Assembly (NCBI RefSeq): GCF_014207635.1
Contig: NZ_JACHIE010000001.1
Location: forward strand, 62,001-126,000
Length of the DNA: 64,000 nt
Source of the DNA: Acetobacter lovaniensis
Lineage (GTDB): Bacteria > Pseudomonadota > Alphaproteobacteria > Acetobacterales > Acetobacteraceae
Reading direction: 5' to 3'
Each line of letters opens with the position of its first letter. Position 1 is the first letter of the stretch. This document shows, one piece after another, positions 33,537 through 42,792 of this stretch. Under the pieces are notes generated by a model. That model was not told the origin of the DNA and ran no database searches. It saw only the letters and a list, made by a program, of their open reading frames with translations. A program made the position numbers and the translations under genes.

Positions 33537-34304
33537 ATGGCCCGTCGCCGCCAGCTTTATGAAGGTAAAGCCAAAATCCTCTTTGAAGGTCCGGAACCGG
33601 GGACCCTTGTGCAATACTTCAAGGACGATGCCACGGCTGGCAATGGTGCCAAAAGCGGTGTGATTACCGGCAAAGGTGTGCTCAACAACCGCATTAGCGA
33701 ACACCTGATGCTGCGTTTGCAGGAAATCGGCATCCCCACCCACTTTATCCGCCGCATCAACATGCGTGAGCAACTGGTAAAGGAAGTGGAGATCATCCCG
33801 CTTGAGGTGGTCATCCGCAATGTTGCCGCTGGCAGCATTTCCAAGCGCTTCAACATCCCCGAAGGCCAGCGCCTGCCACGCCCGATTGTTGAGTTCTATT
33901 ACAAGAACGACGAGCTCGGTGACCCGCTGGTATCGGAAGATCACATTATCGCATTCGGCTGGGCCTGCCCGCACGATCTGGAAGATATTACGGGCATGTC
34001 CATGCGCGTGAACGACTTCCTCTGCGGCCTGTTCAGCGGCATTGGCATCCAGCTCGTGGACTTCAAGCTCGAGTTCGGCCGGTGCTGGGAAGGTGAGGAC
34101 ATGCGTATTGTTCTTGCTGACGAAATTTCGCCTGATAACTGCCGCCTGTGGGACCTTCACACAAACGAAAAGCTCGACAAGGACCGCTTCCGCCGCGATC
34201 TGGGCAACGTGAAGGAAGCGTATCAGGAAGTTGCACGCCGCATGGGCATCCTGCCGGAAAACGGCGCCGGGGGTGACATGAAAGGCCCAGAAACAGTTCA
34301 GTAA
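33537..34304 (+). CDS. purC: Phosphoribosylaminoimidazole-succinocarboxamide synthase
   Basis: Joins aspartate to CAIR to make SAICAR. I start at ATG 33537 ([15 protein letters not shown], 255 residues), after GTAAGG, not at the in-frame codon 17 residues upstream. Motifs include [50 protein letters not shown], the substrate loop [11 protein letters not shown] and [14 protein letters not shown]. It leads the closely packed purC-purS-Rap1a-like-purQ-purL series. Confidence 0.98.
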   Translation: MARRRQLYEGKAKILFEGPEPGTLVQYFKDDATAGNGAKSGVITGKGVLNNRISEHLMLRLQEIGIPTHFIRRINMREQLVKEVEIIPLEVVIRNVAAGSISKRFNIPEGQRLPRPIVEFYYKNDELGDPLVSEDHIIAFGWACPHDLEDITGMSMRVNDFLCGLFSGIGIQLVDFKLEFGRCWEGEDMRIVLADEISPDNCRLWDLHTNEKLDKDRFRRDLGNVKEAYQEVARRMGILPENGAGGDMKGPETVQ

Positions 34305-34332
34305 CCCCTACGGGTACTTTGGGAGTTTGAGA

Positions 34333-34575
34333 ATGAAAGTACGTGTAACCGTCATGCTTAAGGACGGCGTTCTGGACCCGCAGGGAAAGGCCATTGGTCA
34401 CGCACTGCACACACTGGGCTTTGAAGGCGTGCAGGATGTGCGCGTTGGCAAGGTCATAGAGCTGGAACTGCATGGTGTGAAAGCAGAAGAAGCGCATGAA
34501 AAAGCGGGCGAAATGGCCCGCAACCTGCTCGCCAACCTGGTCATCGAGGACTACTCGGTAGAGGTTGTGGCATGA
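34333..34575 (+). CDS. purS: Phosphoribosylformylglycinamidine synthase subunit PurS
   Basis: Small subunit that bridges PurQ and PurL in the three-part FGAM synthase of Alphaproteobacteria and Gram-positives. The 80-residue protein (MKVRVTVMLKDGVLDPQGKA) has the typical fold with GHALHTLGFEGVQDVRVGK and the C-terminal [16 protein letters not shown] 34333 is preceded by GGGAG; a TTG two codons upstream is less likely. Its stop overlaps the next gene by 4 bases (ATGA). Confidence 0.95.
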   Translation: MKVRVTVMLKDGVLDPQGKAIGHALHTLGFEGVQDVRVGKVIELELHGVKAEEAHEKAGEMARNLLANLVIEDYSVEVVA

Positions 34576-34943
34576 AGCGCCTCGCCCTGATCGCCCTTGC
34601 CGGTGTGCTGGCGGCCCCCACTCTGGCACATGCCCAGCGGCTGGCCCCCATGAAGGCAGGCGCACTTGGCAAGATGTGCTCCAGTTCGGCCACACGCACC
34701 GCATGCGATGCCTATCTGAGCGGTCTGACCGATGGCGTGACCCTTGCCCAGATCAACGCACACAATACGGGTGATGCCTCCGCCCCCACAGGCTTTTGTG
34801 TGCCAGCAAGCGAAGATATTGCCGCCATCCGCGCCAAGGTGCTCACCTGGCTGAAAGCGCATGCCGACTCTCTGGGCAAACCAGTGGGCGAGAGCGTTTT
34901 TACTGCCCTGCATGACTCTTATCCGTGTGACGTGAAAAAATGA
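34572..34943 (+). CDS. Rap1a/Tai-like periplasmic protein embedded in the purine operon
   Basis: The 123-residue protein has a signal peptide ([21 protein letters not shown]). The mature part fits the pattern of the Rap1a/Tai immunity-protein domain: early Cys in [18 protein letters not shown] (Cys, Tyr-x2-Gly, Asp), GFCVP, an Ala-rich helix pair with [10 protein letters not shown], and a terminal ALHDSYPC. Four Cys could form two disulfides. Family members neutralise peptidoglycan amidase effectors of type VI secretion, but no effector or secretion gene is nearby, so a housekeeping role is equally possible. Both ends overlap purS and purQ by 4 bases (ATGA), so translation is coupled to purine enzymes. 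The family call rests on my reading of the pattern. Confidence 0.75.
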   Translation: MKRLALIALAGVLAAPTLAHAQRLAPMKAGALGKMCSSSATRTACDAYLSGLTDGVTLAQINAHNTGDASAPTGFCVPASEDIAAIRAKVLTWLKAHADSLGKPVGESVFTALHDSYPCDVKK

Positions 34944-35641
34944 AAGCAGCGATTGTCGTATTTCCCGGCACGAACCGGGAACGAGATATGGCCATTGCCC
35001 TGCGGCGCGTAACCGGGCAGGCCCCTCGCATGATCTGGCACCATGAGACAGATCTGAGCGGTGTGGATCTGGTCGTGCTGCCCGGTGGCTTCAGCTATGG
35101 TGACTACCTGCGTTGTGGCGCAATGGCCGCGCATTCCCCCATCATGAGGGCCGTGCGCGACTTTGCCGCCAAAGGCGGGCATATTCTGGGCGTGTGCAAC
35201 GGATTCCAGATCCTGACCGAGAGCAACCTGCTCCCCGGCGCACTCCTGCGGAATGCGGACCTGCGGTTCCTCTCGCAAGACTGCCATCTGCGCGTGGAGG
35301 TTGAAGGCACTCCCTTTACCCGGCGCTGGAAAAAAGGCGACATCTTCCGCACGCCGCTGGCACATGGGGATGGCAACTACACAGCCGACGCCCAGACCCT
35401 TGCCGTGCTTGAAGGCGAAGGCCGCGTTGCATTCCGCTACGCCGATGCCAAGGGCCGTGTGTGTGCGGATGACAGAACAAGCAACCCCAACGGCAGCGTG
35501 AACAGCATTGCCGGTGTTCTGAGCGAAAACAAACGTATCTGTGGCATGATGCCCCACCCCGAGGATCTGGTTGATCCGCTGATGGGGGGCGAGGATGGTC
35601 TGCCGCTGTTTGAAGGTCTGGTGGAGGCTCTGGTCCGGTGA
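34940..35641 (+). CDS. purQ: Phosphoribosylformylglycinamidine synthase subunit PurQ
   Basis: Glutaminase subunit that supplies ammonia to PurL. The 233-residue class I amidotransferase has [27 protein letters not shown], the nucleophile Cys in GVCNGFQIL and the His-Glu of [10 protein letters not shown]. The start overlaps the Rap1a-like gene by 4 bases and the stop overlaps purL by 4 bases (GTGA). Confidence 0.98.
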   Translation: MKAAIVVFPGTNRERDMAIALRRVTGQAPRMIWHHETDLSGVDLVVLPGGFSYGDYLRCGAMAAHSPIMRAVRDFAAKGGHILGVCNGFQILTESNLLPGALLRNADLRFLSQDCHLRVEVEGTPFTRRWKKGDIFRTPLAHGDGNYTADAQTLAVLEGEGRVAFRYADAKGRVCADDRTSNPNGSVNSIAGVLSENKRICGMMPHPEDLVDPLMGGEDGLPLFEGLVEALVR

Positions 35642-37842
35642 ATAAGCCTGTAACCGTTGATGAATCCCTGGCGCGTGAATTCGGCCTGACGGGCGAGGAA
35701 TACGGCCGTGTTCTGTCTATCATGGGCCGCACGCCCAGCCTGACGGAACTGGGTGTTTTTTCCGTCATGTGGTCGGAGCACTGCTCCTACAAATCCTCCC
35801 GCAAATGGCTGCGTGGCCTGCCCACCAAGGCCCCCTGGGTTATCCATGGACCGGGTGAAAACGCAGGTGTTGTGGATATCGGGCAGGGGTATGCCGCCAT
35901 CTTCAAGATGGAAAGCCATAACCACCCGTCCTTTATCGAACCCTATCAGGGTGCAGCTACAGGCGTTGGCGGCATTCTGCGTGACGTGTTCACCATGGGT
36001 GCGCGCCCCATTGCCAACCTGAACGCCCTGCGTTTTGGCAGCCCTGAAAACCCCATTACCCGCCGGATTGTGGATGGCGTGGTGCGCGGGATTGGCGGCT
36101 ATGGCAACTGCGTGGGTGTGCCGACAGTCGGGGGGGAAATCAACTTCCACCCGGCATATGACGGTAACCCGCTTGTTAACGCCATGACTGTGGGCATTGC
36201 CCGGCAGGACCGTATTTTCCTGTCTGCCGCAGCCGGTGTTGGCAACCCTGTTGTCTATGTTGGTTCACGCACAGGACGGGACGGGATCCATGGCGCCACC
36301 ATGTCCTCCGCCGAGTTTGATGAAGACGCGCTTTCCAAGCGCCCGACCGTGCAGGTTGGCGACCCCTTCATTGAAAAACTGCTGATCGAAGCCTGTCTGG
36401 AACTGATGGCAACAGATGCCATTGTTGCCATTCAGGACATGGGTGCAGCGGGCCTGACCTCTTCCGCCGTGGAAATGGCTGGTAAAGGTGGCGTGGGCAT
36501 CGAGCTTGACCTCGATGCCGTGCCCCAGCGCGAACCCAACATGACCGCATATGAGATGATGCTTTCTGAAAGTCAGGAACGCATGCTCATGGTCCTGCGC
36601 CCTGACCGGACAGAACTGGCACGCCAGATTTTTGAAAAATGGGAACTGGATTTTGCCATTATCGGTCACCTGACCGAAACCGGCCATATTGTCATCAAGC
36701 ACAAAGGCCAGCTTGAGGCTGACATTCCGCTTGAACCTCTGGCGGATGAAGCCCCGGTTTATGACCGTCCTTCCATCGCCCCGCAGAAACCCGCAGAGCT
36801 GGGCAGTGTTCACGCACCGCTCTCGCTTGATGCCATGCTGCTCCAGCTTGTGGCCTCGCCCGATCTGGCGTCGCGCGCATGGGTCTGGAACCAGTATGAC
36901 AGCACCGTAGGGGGCCAGACCATCCGCCGCCCCGGCGCTGCGGATGCCGCTATTGTTAAGGTGGAAGATACGCAGCTCGGTCTTGCATTGACCACGGATT
37001 GCACGCCACGCTACTGTCAGGCCGACCCGCGCACAGGTGGCGCACAGGCTGTGGCTGAAGCATGGCGCAACATTACGGCAACCGGTGCGCGCCCTCTGGC
37101 GGTGACGGACAACCTGAACTTCGGCAACCCTGAAAAGCCGGAGATCATGGGCCAGTTCATTGCAGCCCTCGAGGGCATGGGAGAGGCGTGCAAGGTTCTC
37201 GACTTCCCCATCGTGAGTGGTAACGTCTCCCTGTATAACGAAACCCGTATGCCCGACGGCACAACTCAGGCCATTCTGCCAACTCCCGCCATTGGTGGGC
37301 TTGGTGTGCTGGATGATGTGTCCACTGCCGTGGGTCTTGGCATGCAGCCCGACAGCGATCTGGTGCTGATTGGCGCGACCAAGGGTGAACTTGGCCAGTC
37401 CATATGGCTGCGCGAGATTCTGGGACGCGAAGAAGGCGCACCACCCGCAGTTGATCTGGCAGCAGAAAAGCGGAACGGGGATTTTGTCCGGGCCGAAATT
37501 CAGGCAGGCCAGATTAGCGCATGCCATGACATTGCCGATGGCGGTATTCTGGTTGCCGCGGCCGAAATGGTCATGGCGTCAGGCACGGGTTGCGAACTGG
37601 AAAGCCCGGATTCCGGCATCCGGCCAGAAGCCTTCTGGTTTGGTGAGGATCAGGCCCGCTACCTTGTATGCGTTGCCGATGCCAAGTCTTTTTGCGCCAA
37701 AGCCGCTCAGGCCGGAGTGCCTGCACGCCTGATGGGTCGCTCCGGGGGAAATGAATTGATTCTTCCCAGCGGCGTCACCATATCTGCCGCACGCCTTAAA
37801 TCCGCGCATGAAACCTTTTTTCCTGCGCTGATGGACCAATAG
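35638..37842 (+). CDS. purL: Phosphoribosylformylglycinamidine synthase subunit PurL
   Basis: ATP-dependent synthetase subunit that turns FGAR into FGAM with PurS and PurQ. The 734-residue length is that of the small PurL type. Motifs include [35 protein letters not shown] with the catalytic His region, [31 protein letters not shown] and, in the second half, [12 protein letters not shown] and [11 protein letters not shown]. The GTG start overlaps purQ by 4 bases. bolA follows after 15 bases. Confidence 0.98.
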   Translation: MNKPVTVDESLAREFGLTGEEYGRVLSIMGRTPSLTELGVFSVMWSEHCSYKSSRKWLRGLPTKAPWVIHGPGENAGVVDIGQGYAAIFKMESHNHPSFIEPYQGAATGVGGILRDVFTMGARPIANLNALRFGSPENPITRRIVDGVVRGIGGYGNCVGVPTVGGEINFHPAYDGNPLVNAMTVGIARQDRIFLSAAAGVGNPVVYVGSRTGRDGIHGATMSSAEFDEDALSKRPTVQVGDPFIEKLLIEACLELMATDAIVAIQDMGAAGLTSSAVEMAGKGGVGIELDLDAVPQREPNMTAYEMMLSESQERMLMVLRPDRTELARQIFEKWELDFAIIGHLTETGHIVIKHKGQLEADIPLEPLADEAPVYDRPSIAPQKPAELGSVHAPLSLDAMLLQLVASPDLASRAWVWNQYDSTVGGQTIRRPGAADAAIVKVEDTQLGLALTTDCTPRYCQADPRTGGAQAVAEAWRNITATGARPLAVTDNLNFGNPEKPEIMGQFIAALEGMGEACKVLDFPIVSGNVSLYNETRMPDGTTQAILPTPAIGGLGVLDDVSTAVGLGMQPDSDLVLIGATKGELGQSIWLREILGREEGAPPAVDLAAEKRNGDFVRAEIQAGQISACHDIADGGILVAAAEMVMASGTGCELESPDSGIRPEAFWFGEDQARYLVCVADAKSFCAKAAQAGVPARLMGRSGGNELILPSGVTISAARLKSAHETFFPALMDQ

Positions 37843-37857
37843 GGGAGAGACAGCACC

Positions 37858-38088
37858 ATGGCCATGTCCGCCACAGAACTTGAAGCTTATATTCTGAAGG
37901 CGTTCCCCGATGCCCAGATCAAGATTGATGATCTGGCAGGAGATGGGGATCACTATTCCTGTTCAATTGTAAGCGAGGCGTTTCGTGATGTTCCGCGTGT
38001 AAGGCAGCATCAACTCGTTTATAATGCGCTTGAAGGACATATGGGGGGCAAGCTGCATGCGCTGGCTCTCCGTACCTCCGCTCCCTGA
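37858..38088 (+). CDS. BolA-family protein
   Basis: BolA proteins pair with monothiol glutaredoxins to bind or deliver 2Fe-2S clusters; the partner grxD lies 39 bases downstream. The 76-residue protein has the family core LEAYILKAFPDAQIKI, GDHYSCSIVSEAF with a Cys that can serve as cluster ligand, and RVRQHQLVYNALEGHMGGKLHALAL with the conserved His residues. A GGGAGAGAC site precedes ATG 37858; a second ATG two codons on is also possible. It is likely co-transcribed with purL and grxD. Confidence 0.92.
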   Translation: MAMSATELEAYILKAFPDAQIKIDDLAGDGDHYSCSIVSEAFRDVPRVRQHQLVYNALEGHMGGKLHALALRTSAP

Positions 38089-38127
38089 CCAGAGCCCGGA
38101 TTCTACACGAGCAAGGATAACAGACAG

Positions 38128-38466
38128 ATGACTGATTCCATCAAACAGACCATCCAGCAGGATATTGATTCAAACCCTGTCATGCTTTTCATGAAGGGGG
38201 ATGCCGATTTCCCACAGTGTGGCTTTTCTGCCCGCGTAGTGCAGATTCTGCAGCAGATTGGCGTACCGTTCAAAGCCGCCAATGTTCTGGCAGATTCCGC
38301 GCTGCGTCAGGGCATTAAGGACTATTCCAACTGGCCCACCATTCCCCAGCTTTACGTCAAAGGCGAGTTTGTTGGTGGGTGCGACATTGTGACCGAAATG
38401 TACCAGACCGGTGAACTGCAAAAACTGCTGCAGGAAAAAAACATCGCCTGCAACGCATCCGCCTGA
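38128..38466 (+). CDS. grxD: Monothiol glutaredoxin, Grx4 family
   Basis: Binds a 2Fe-2S cluster with glutathione and hands it on, often as a complex with BolA. The 112-residue protein has the CGFS active site in DFPQCGFSARVVQIL, the Lys of VMLFMKGD upstream, the cis-Pro region NWPTIPQLYVKGEFVGGCDI and an acidic C-terminal helix. The order bolA-grxD is a well-known functional pair. Confidence 0.96.
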   Translation: MTDSIKQTIQQDIDSNPVMLFMKGDADFPQCGFSARVVQILQQIGVPFKAANVLADSALRQGIKDYSNWPTIPQLYVKGEFVGGCDIVTEMYQTGELQKLLQEKNIACNASA

Positions 38467-38536
38467 ATTATGGGTTGTCAGCCTGTAATTGCTTTGTATA
38501 GTTTCAGGCAGACATAAGATCAGGGGGCTAAGGTTA

Positions 38537-38857
38537 ATGACGCGAGTGCCGTTTGTACGCGGGCTTTTTGCTCTGGCCGGTATTGGTCTGAGCGTAATAG
38601 CCACCAGTTCTTCTGTGCATGCGGAACGTGTTCTTTCCGATCTGGAAGCCAGTAAATTAACCTTTGCCTCCCTGACCGCACCACCGCCTGTTGTGCATGT
38701 TCGCCATATTGTGCACCATACGGCAACAGCAAGCCATGCACCGCACAAAGTCGTACTGGCCTCTGCCCAGCATGGTAAAATGGTGCATCTGGTGAGCTAC
38801 CATCCCAGCGCACATACAGCAGCGGTACACAGCAGCAAGCCCCACCGCCGTACCTGA
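38537..38857 (+). CDS. Small histidine-rich secreted protein, function unknown
   Basis: I do not recognise a family. The 106-residue protein begins MTRVPFVRGLFALAGIGLSV, followed by a signal cleavage site near SSVHAE, so it is probably periplasmic. The mature part holds 12 His in its last 60 or so residues (for example VHVRHIVHH and ASHAPHK), no Cys and several Lys/Arg at the end. Such composition suggests metal binding or a disordered basic protein. CTAAGG precedes ATG 38537. It lies 70 bases after grxD and converges on yraN. Confidence 0.65.
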   Translation: MTRVPFVRGLFALAGIGLSVIATSSSVHAERVLSDLEASKLTFASLTAPPPVVHVRHIVHHTATASHAPHKVVLASAQHGKMVHLVSYHPSAHTAAVHSSKPHRRT

Positions 38858-38889
38858 ATGCCGTCTGGTTTGAACGGGCCACGTTTCGG

Positions 38890-38918
38890 GGCAGGGTAGT
38901 CCTTAATCTGTCCCTGCC
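38890..38918 (-). terminator. Stem-loop at the end of yraN
   Basis: GGCAGGG (38890-38896) and CCCTGCC (38912-38918) pair perfectly around a 15-base loop, directly after the yraN stop and between convergent genes. The T-run is poor on both strands, so intrinsic termination is only possible. Confidence 0.4.
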
Positions 38919-39371
38919 TTACATCTGACGGATAATATCTTCCAGCCATGCCATCTGACCTTTTGCGTCCAGCATAAACAGGTCAAACCGCAGGTTTTCA
39001 TACTGCCACTGCGGGTGGCTTTGTAGCAGACACTCCGCAGCCCTGTATACTCTTCGGGACTGCGCTGCGGAAAGACATTCCGCAGCTCCACGCAATGTCT
39101 GGCGCTGTTTGACTTCAATAAAACAGATTGTTGCGCCATTTTGTGCAACAATATCAATTTCGCCCCGGCGGGTTTTTGCCCTTTGGAGCAGAATGTTCCA
39201 CCCTGAACCCCGCAATTTCTGACAAACAGCCTCCTCCGCCGCCAGACCATTGTGGTAGGATGCGTAACCTCTCGCCCGCTTTGCGGCAGAGACTGGAAGC
39301 TGTTGTGCAGAACACTTATTCGCTATGTTGTGGACGTCAGCCGCCTGTTGTGTAAGCCTTCTCTCCACCAT
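38919..39371 (-). CDS. yraN: YraN/UPF0102-family nuclease-like protein
   Basis: Restriction-endonuclease-like fold family of unknown role, often near 16S rRNA methylase rsmI or DNA-processing genes. The family core is clear: GLAAEEAVCQKLRGSGWNIL, RGEIDIVAQNGATICFIEVKQRQ (Asp and Glu-x-Lys active-site pattern) and ENLRFDLFMLD near the end. I use the ATG complementary to 39369-39371 (150 residues), preceded by GGAG; no other start codon occurs before the core. The same CATG also starts cls on the other strand. Confidence 0.85.
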   Translation of the reverse strand: MVERRLTQQAADVHNIANKCSAQQLPVSAAKRARGYASYHNGLAAEEAVCQKLRGSGWNILLQRAKTRRGEIDIVAQNGATICFIEVKQRQTLRGAAECLSAAQSRRVYRAAECLLQSHPQWQYENLRFDLFMLDAKGQMAWLEDIIRQM

Positions 39372-40797
39372 GCTTTTTGATCTCCAGTTTTCCACAACAG
39401 TCCTGATTGTTGCGTGTGTGCGCCTGTGTCTGGTTACCGGCGTGAGTTTGCATATTCTGCTTACAAAACGGAATACGTCATCCGCCATCGGGTGGATTGG
39501 CATATGTGTTCTTATGCCGTTTCTGGGAACAGTTCTCTACCTCATGTTCGGGATCAACCGTGTGACCCGACTAGCCAAAAAGCTGGTGGGGGACCGAACG
39601 GCACACAGGCCGGATGGGGCAGACCTGTCCGCATGGAACAGGGAGCTTGATGGCCAGTTTGCACCTCTGGCATTAATGGTGGGCAAGCTGACAACCCGCC
39701 CCGTTGTTGGCAATAACAGCATCACCTGCCTGCATGATGGCGATGGCGCTTACCCGCATATGCTGGACGCCATAGAAACAGCGACCAGAAGCATTCTGCT
39801 TTGTTCGTATATTTTCCGGCATGACGCCAGCGGGCAATTATTCGCAGACAAGCTGATTGCCGCGCATAAAAGAGGGGTCAATGTCCGTGTGCTGGTGGAC
39901 GGTATTGGCAGCGGATATTTTTTATCTCCCATCTACCGTTATCTGAAAAGGGAAGGGGTTCCCTGCGCACGCTTCATGCATTCACTCCTCCCCTGGCGGA
40001 TGCCGTTCCTTAATTTACGGAACCACCGCAAAATTCTGGTTGTGGATGGTCGCATCGGGTTTATGGGAGGGCTCAACATTGCCGACAACAATCTGGTCGC
40101 GCGCAAGCCCCGGCATCCTGTATCTGACACGCATTTCCGGATTGAAGGGCCAGTTGTGCATCAGCTGGCACAGGTTGCCGCATGGGACTGGTATTTTACA
40201 ACCGGGGAACAGCTGCACCGGGATCTCTTTTTACAGGAACATACCAGTAAAGGGAGTTCTCTTGCCCGGATTGTTACAGCGGGCCCGGACACCGATCTGG
40301 AAAAAATTGAATATACCATGCTTCAGGCCATTACGCTTTCGCGCAAAAGCATACGGCTGATGACACCCTATTTTTTACCGGGAGCCCGCTTTTTGTCCGA
40401 ACTCGGGCTGGCAGCCTTACGCGGCGTACAGGTAGATATTATTATTCCACTCCGCAGCAACCATCGCCCACTGGACTGGGCCTGTGCCGCCAATATATCC
40501 CCTCTGCTGGATACAGGAGCACGCGTCTGGCACGCCAATCCCCCCTTTAACCATTCCAAACTGATGGTTGTGGACAAAGCATGGTCTTTTGTCGGCAGTT
40601 CCAACCTTGATATTCGCAGCCTGCGTCTGAACTTTGAAATCAATATGGAGACATATGACGTCACCATGGCGGAAATCATGGATGAATTCATATGCCAGCA
40701 CCGCAACCAGCGACTAACACATTATGATCTGGACAAACGGAACTACCCAACCCGCATACGGGATTCCTTTGCCAGACTGTTCATGCCTTACCTGTAA
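39370..40797 (+). CDS. cls: Cardiolipin synthase, phospholipase D family
   Basis: Condenses phosphatidylglycerol molecules to cardiolipin in the inner membrane. The 475-residue protein has two N-terminal membrane helices (about 8-30 and 38-60, ending in LYLMFGINR), then two HKD motifs: NHRKILVVDGRIGFMGGLNI and NHSKLMVVDKAWSFVGSSNL, with ENIN-type NFEIN after the second. ATG 39370 is the most likely start but has no good ribosome-binding site; an in-frame ATG at 39325 exists. Its 3' end overlaps the convergent EEP gene by 10 bases. Confidence 0.92.
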   Translation: MLFDLQFSTTVLIVACVRLCLVTGVSLHILLTKRNTSSAIGWIGICVLMPFLGTVLYLMFGINRVTRLAKKLVGDRTAHRPDGADLSAWNRELDGQFAPLALMVGKLTTRPVVGNNSITCLHDGDGAYPHMLDAIETATRSILLCSYIFRHDASGQLFADKLIAAHKRGVNVRVLVDGIGSGYFLSPIYRYLKREGVPCARFMHSLLPWRMPFLNLRNHRKILVVDGRIGFMGGLNIADNNLVARKPRHPVSDTHFRIEGPVVHQLAQVAAWDWYFTTGEQLHRDLFLQEHTSKGSSLARIVTAGPDTDLEKIEYTMLQAITLSRKSIRLMTPYFLPGARFLSELGLAALRGVQVDIIIPLRSNHRPLDWACAANISPLLDTGARVWHANPPFNHSKLMVVDKAWSFVGSSNLDIRSLRLNFEINMETYDVTMAEIMDEFICQHRNQRLTHYDLDKRNYPTRIRDSFARLFMPYL

Positions 40798-41495
40798 GCA
40801 CTCGCCAGTGTACGCCGACCAATTTCTGGCTGGAGTGTGACCGCTATGGGCCGATGATCCGAGGCAAAAACGGGCAGCACCTGCGCGTCCGAGCAGACCA
40901 TGCCCTCCACCAGACAACGGTCCAGACGAATGGGCAGCAGGTCAATCATACGGTGTGTCGGAGCTTTTGGCCCCACATCGGCAAATCCCGGAACAAGGGT
41001 TGGCCCCACCAGATTAAAATCTCCCAGAATAGCGCATGGCGCAGAAAGCAGGGATGCAATCCGCCGCAACTGCCTGCGGTTAAGCATCTGCCCATGTGAA
41101 AGATGAACATTAGCCAGAGAAAACTGAGGGTAATCTATGATCTGGGCGTGTCGTTTAACTATTGGTCCAGACGGAATGGTGCATGCCCGTGGCGGCCGCG
41201 CAAAAGGCATGCGGCTCCAGCACGCCACACCGTGAATACGCCCCGGCAGGGGGGAGCGTGCATAGTGGCCACCAATCACATCAGGCAGCACGTCTATTTC
41301 CACCGTGGCTTCCTGCATGAGCAGAATATCCGGCTGTTCGGCCTCTATAAGGGCGGCCACATCATGCACTGTCGCCCCTGTGCGACGGAGCAGGTTCCAG
41401 CTGATAATGCGGACCCCAGGTGTGTCATTGGCAGCCACATGCCTGCGCCGCCCTTTGGATGCAAGCTCAACAAAACGGGCCAGACGGCTCTTCAT
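40788..41495 (-). CDS. Endonuclease/exonuclease/phosphatase (EEP) family hydrolase
   Basis: Metal-dependent phosphodiesterase fold shared by DNase I, ExoIII and sphingomyelinases; substrate unknown. The 235-residue protein has the family motifs IISWNLLR, the metal-binding Glu of ILLMQEA, ANVHLSHG, GDFNLVGPT and the C-terminal active-site ASDHRPIAV, with RLDRCLV before it. No signal peptide is evident. Its start overlaps the stop of the AI-2E family gene by 4 bases. In other bacteria such proteins often lie beside cardiolipin synthase genes, hinting at a membrane lipid role; this is inference. Confidence 0.88.
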   Translation of the reverse strand: MKSRLARFVELASKGRRRHVAANDTPGVRIISWNLLRRTGATVHDVAALIEAEQPDILLMQEATVEIDVLPDVIGGHYARSPLPGRIHGVACWSRMPFARPPRACTIPSGPIVKRHAQIIDYPQFSLANVHLSHGQMLNRRQLRRIASLLSAPCAILGDFNLVGPTLVPGFADVGPKAPTHRMIDLLPIRLDRCLVEGMVCSDAQVLPVFASDHRPIAVTLQPEIGRRTLASAYR

Positions 41496-42580
41496 GATGC
41501 GATATTCCTTGTATCATCCAGTGGTGGTCGCGCGGGCCCGCCCTGCGCAAATTCCATGGTCAGCGTAAAGCCGGTAGCAAGCAGGACCGGGCCGAGAAAA
41601 ATACCCACCCCTCCAAAAGCCAGCAATCCACCTATGACCCCCAGCACGGTAAGCAGGTAAGGCAGCTTGGACCCTCGTGCGATAAACAGCGGACGGATAA
41701 GATGATCCGCACCAGAAATAAACGCCACGCCATATATGATAAGCAAAATCCCCTTGAGCTGGTGATGGGTTACAAACAGCCATACCGCAGCCGGGATCCA
41801 CACCAAAGGCGCACCAACGGGGAATACCGCCAGAAAGGCTGCAATTCCGCCTAGAATAACCGGCTCGGCCACGCCAAAGAACCACAACCCGAGCCCGGTC
41901 AGAATACCCTGAATAATGGCGGTGCCAAGAATGCCATACACGGTGCCGCGCACTGTACTGGCAATAATGGACAGGTGCCGCCCGGCCTGGGGTCCGGCAA
42001 TCCGCAGGATAACAGCCTGTAGCGTGTCCCACAGAATGGAGCCGCTGATCCAGAAAAAGAAGGAAATGAACAAAGCCGTTACAAGATGCAATGCTCCATT
42101 GGCCATTTGCATGAGCACACCAAGAACAGACTGGATAATGCTTCCCGCATAGGGGCGCAATTCAGCCGCGGCAAGCCCGAGGTTACGGCTCCACAACGCC
42201 CAGCGATGATGAATATCCGGTCCAAAAACAGGCAGGTTGTCCAGCCATCTCGGCAGGGGAGGCAACTGGTTGACCTGCCCGAACAGGGTTGTCAGCTGCA
42301 AGGCCCAGCGCGGGCCAGACGCCACACAGGCCGATGCCAGAAGCGCGAGTGGAAACACCACACACACAGCACACAGGACCGTCATGATCAGGCTGGCCGC
42401 ATTGGCCCCCATACTCCGCCGCAAATACTGGAAAAAAGGCCATGTGGTGTAGGTCAGCACCCCCGCCCAGAGCAGGGCAGAGGAAAAAGGAACCAGCACG
42501 GCAATGCATCCATAGGCAATGCCTGCCAGCAATAAAAACCGGAGAATACGTTCAGCCGTCAATGTGTGACTATCTGTCAT
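41492..42580 (-). CDS. AI-2E family (PerM/YdiK-type) membrane protein
   Basis: Polytopic inner-membrane protein of a family named for autoinducer-2 export but also including antiporters and permeases; the substrate cannot be told from sequence. The 362-residue protein has eight hydrophobic stretches in the typical pattern: two or three near the N-terminus, a loop (about 95-150), LVTALFISFFFW, the conserved GILGTAIIQGILTGLGLW and FPVGAPLVWIPAAVWL, and a last pair with LLTVLGVIGGLLAFGGVGIF and LGPVLLA. It precedes the EEP gene in the same unit (4-base overlap). Confidence 0.88.
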   Translation of the reverse strand: MTDSHTLTAERILRFLLLAGIAYGCIAVLVPFSSALLWAGVLTYTTWPFFQYLRRSMGANAASLIMTVLCAVCVVFPLALLASACVASGPRWALQLTTLFGQVNQLPPLPRWLDNLPVFGPDIHHRWALWSRNLGLAAAELRPYAGSIIQSVLGVLMQMANGALHLVTALFISFFFWISGSILWDTLQAVILRIAGPQAGRHLSIIASTVRGTVYGILGTAIIQGILTGLGLWFFGVAEPVILGGIAAFLAVFPVGAPLVWIPAAVWLFVTHHQLKGILLIIYGVAFISGADHLIRPLFIARGSKLPYLLTVLGVIGGLLAFGGVGIFLGPVLLATGFTLTMEFAQGGPARPPLDDTRNIAS

Positions 42581-42691
42581 GCGCGCAACAAACCACCGAA
42601 CGCCTTACTTTTGTGTCTAACTGACAGGAACATGGCATATCAGTTGTATGGTATGGCGCATTCCGCACTGAGTTTCCAGCCGGTTCGGATA

Positions 42692-42710
42692 GAGGCTTTA
42701 GTACAGCCTC
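42692..42710. other. Small hairpin upstream of sseA
   Basis: GAGGCT (42692-42697) and AGCCTC (42705-42710) pair perfectly around a 7-base loop in the divergent gap of about 210 bases between the AI-2E gene and sseA. It has no T-run and could be a leader or protein-binding element. Confidence 0.3.
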
Positions 42711-42792
42711 TTCACATATCATAACTCATTTGCCAGTTTGGAAGGACTATGTGATCGTATTGTCCTGTTAAAAAAACATGAGGTCTCTGGTC

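Noticed and set aside
42581..42792. SAM-responsive riboswitch upstream of sseA-metC
   Set aside because: Only a small 6-bp hairpin is visible and no known SAM riboswitch core.
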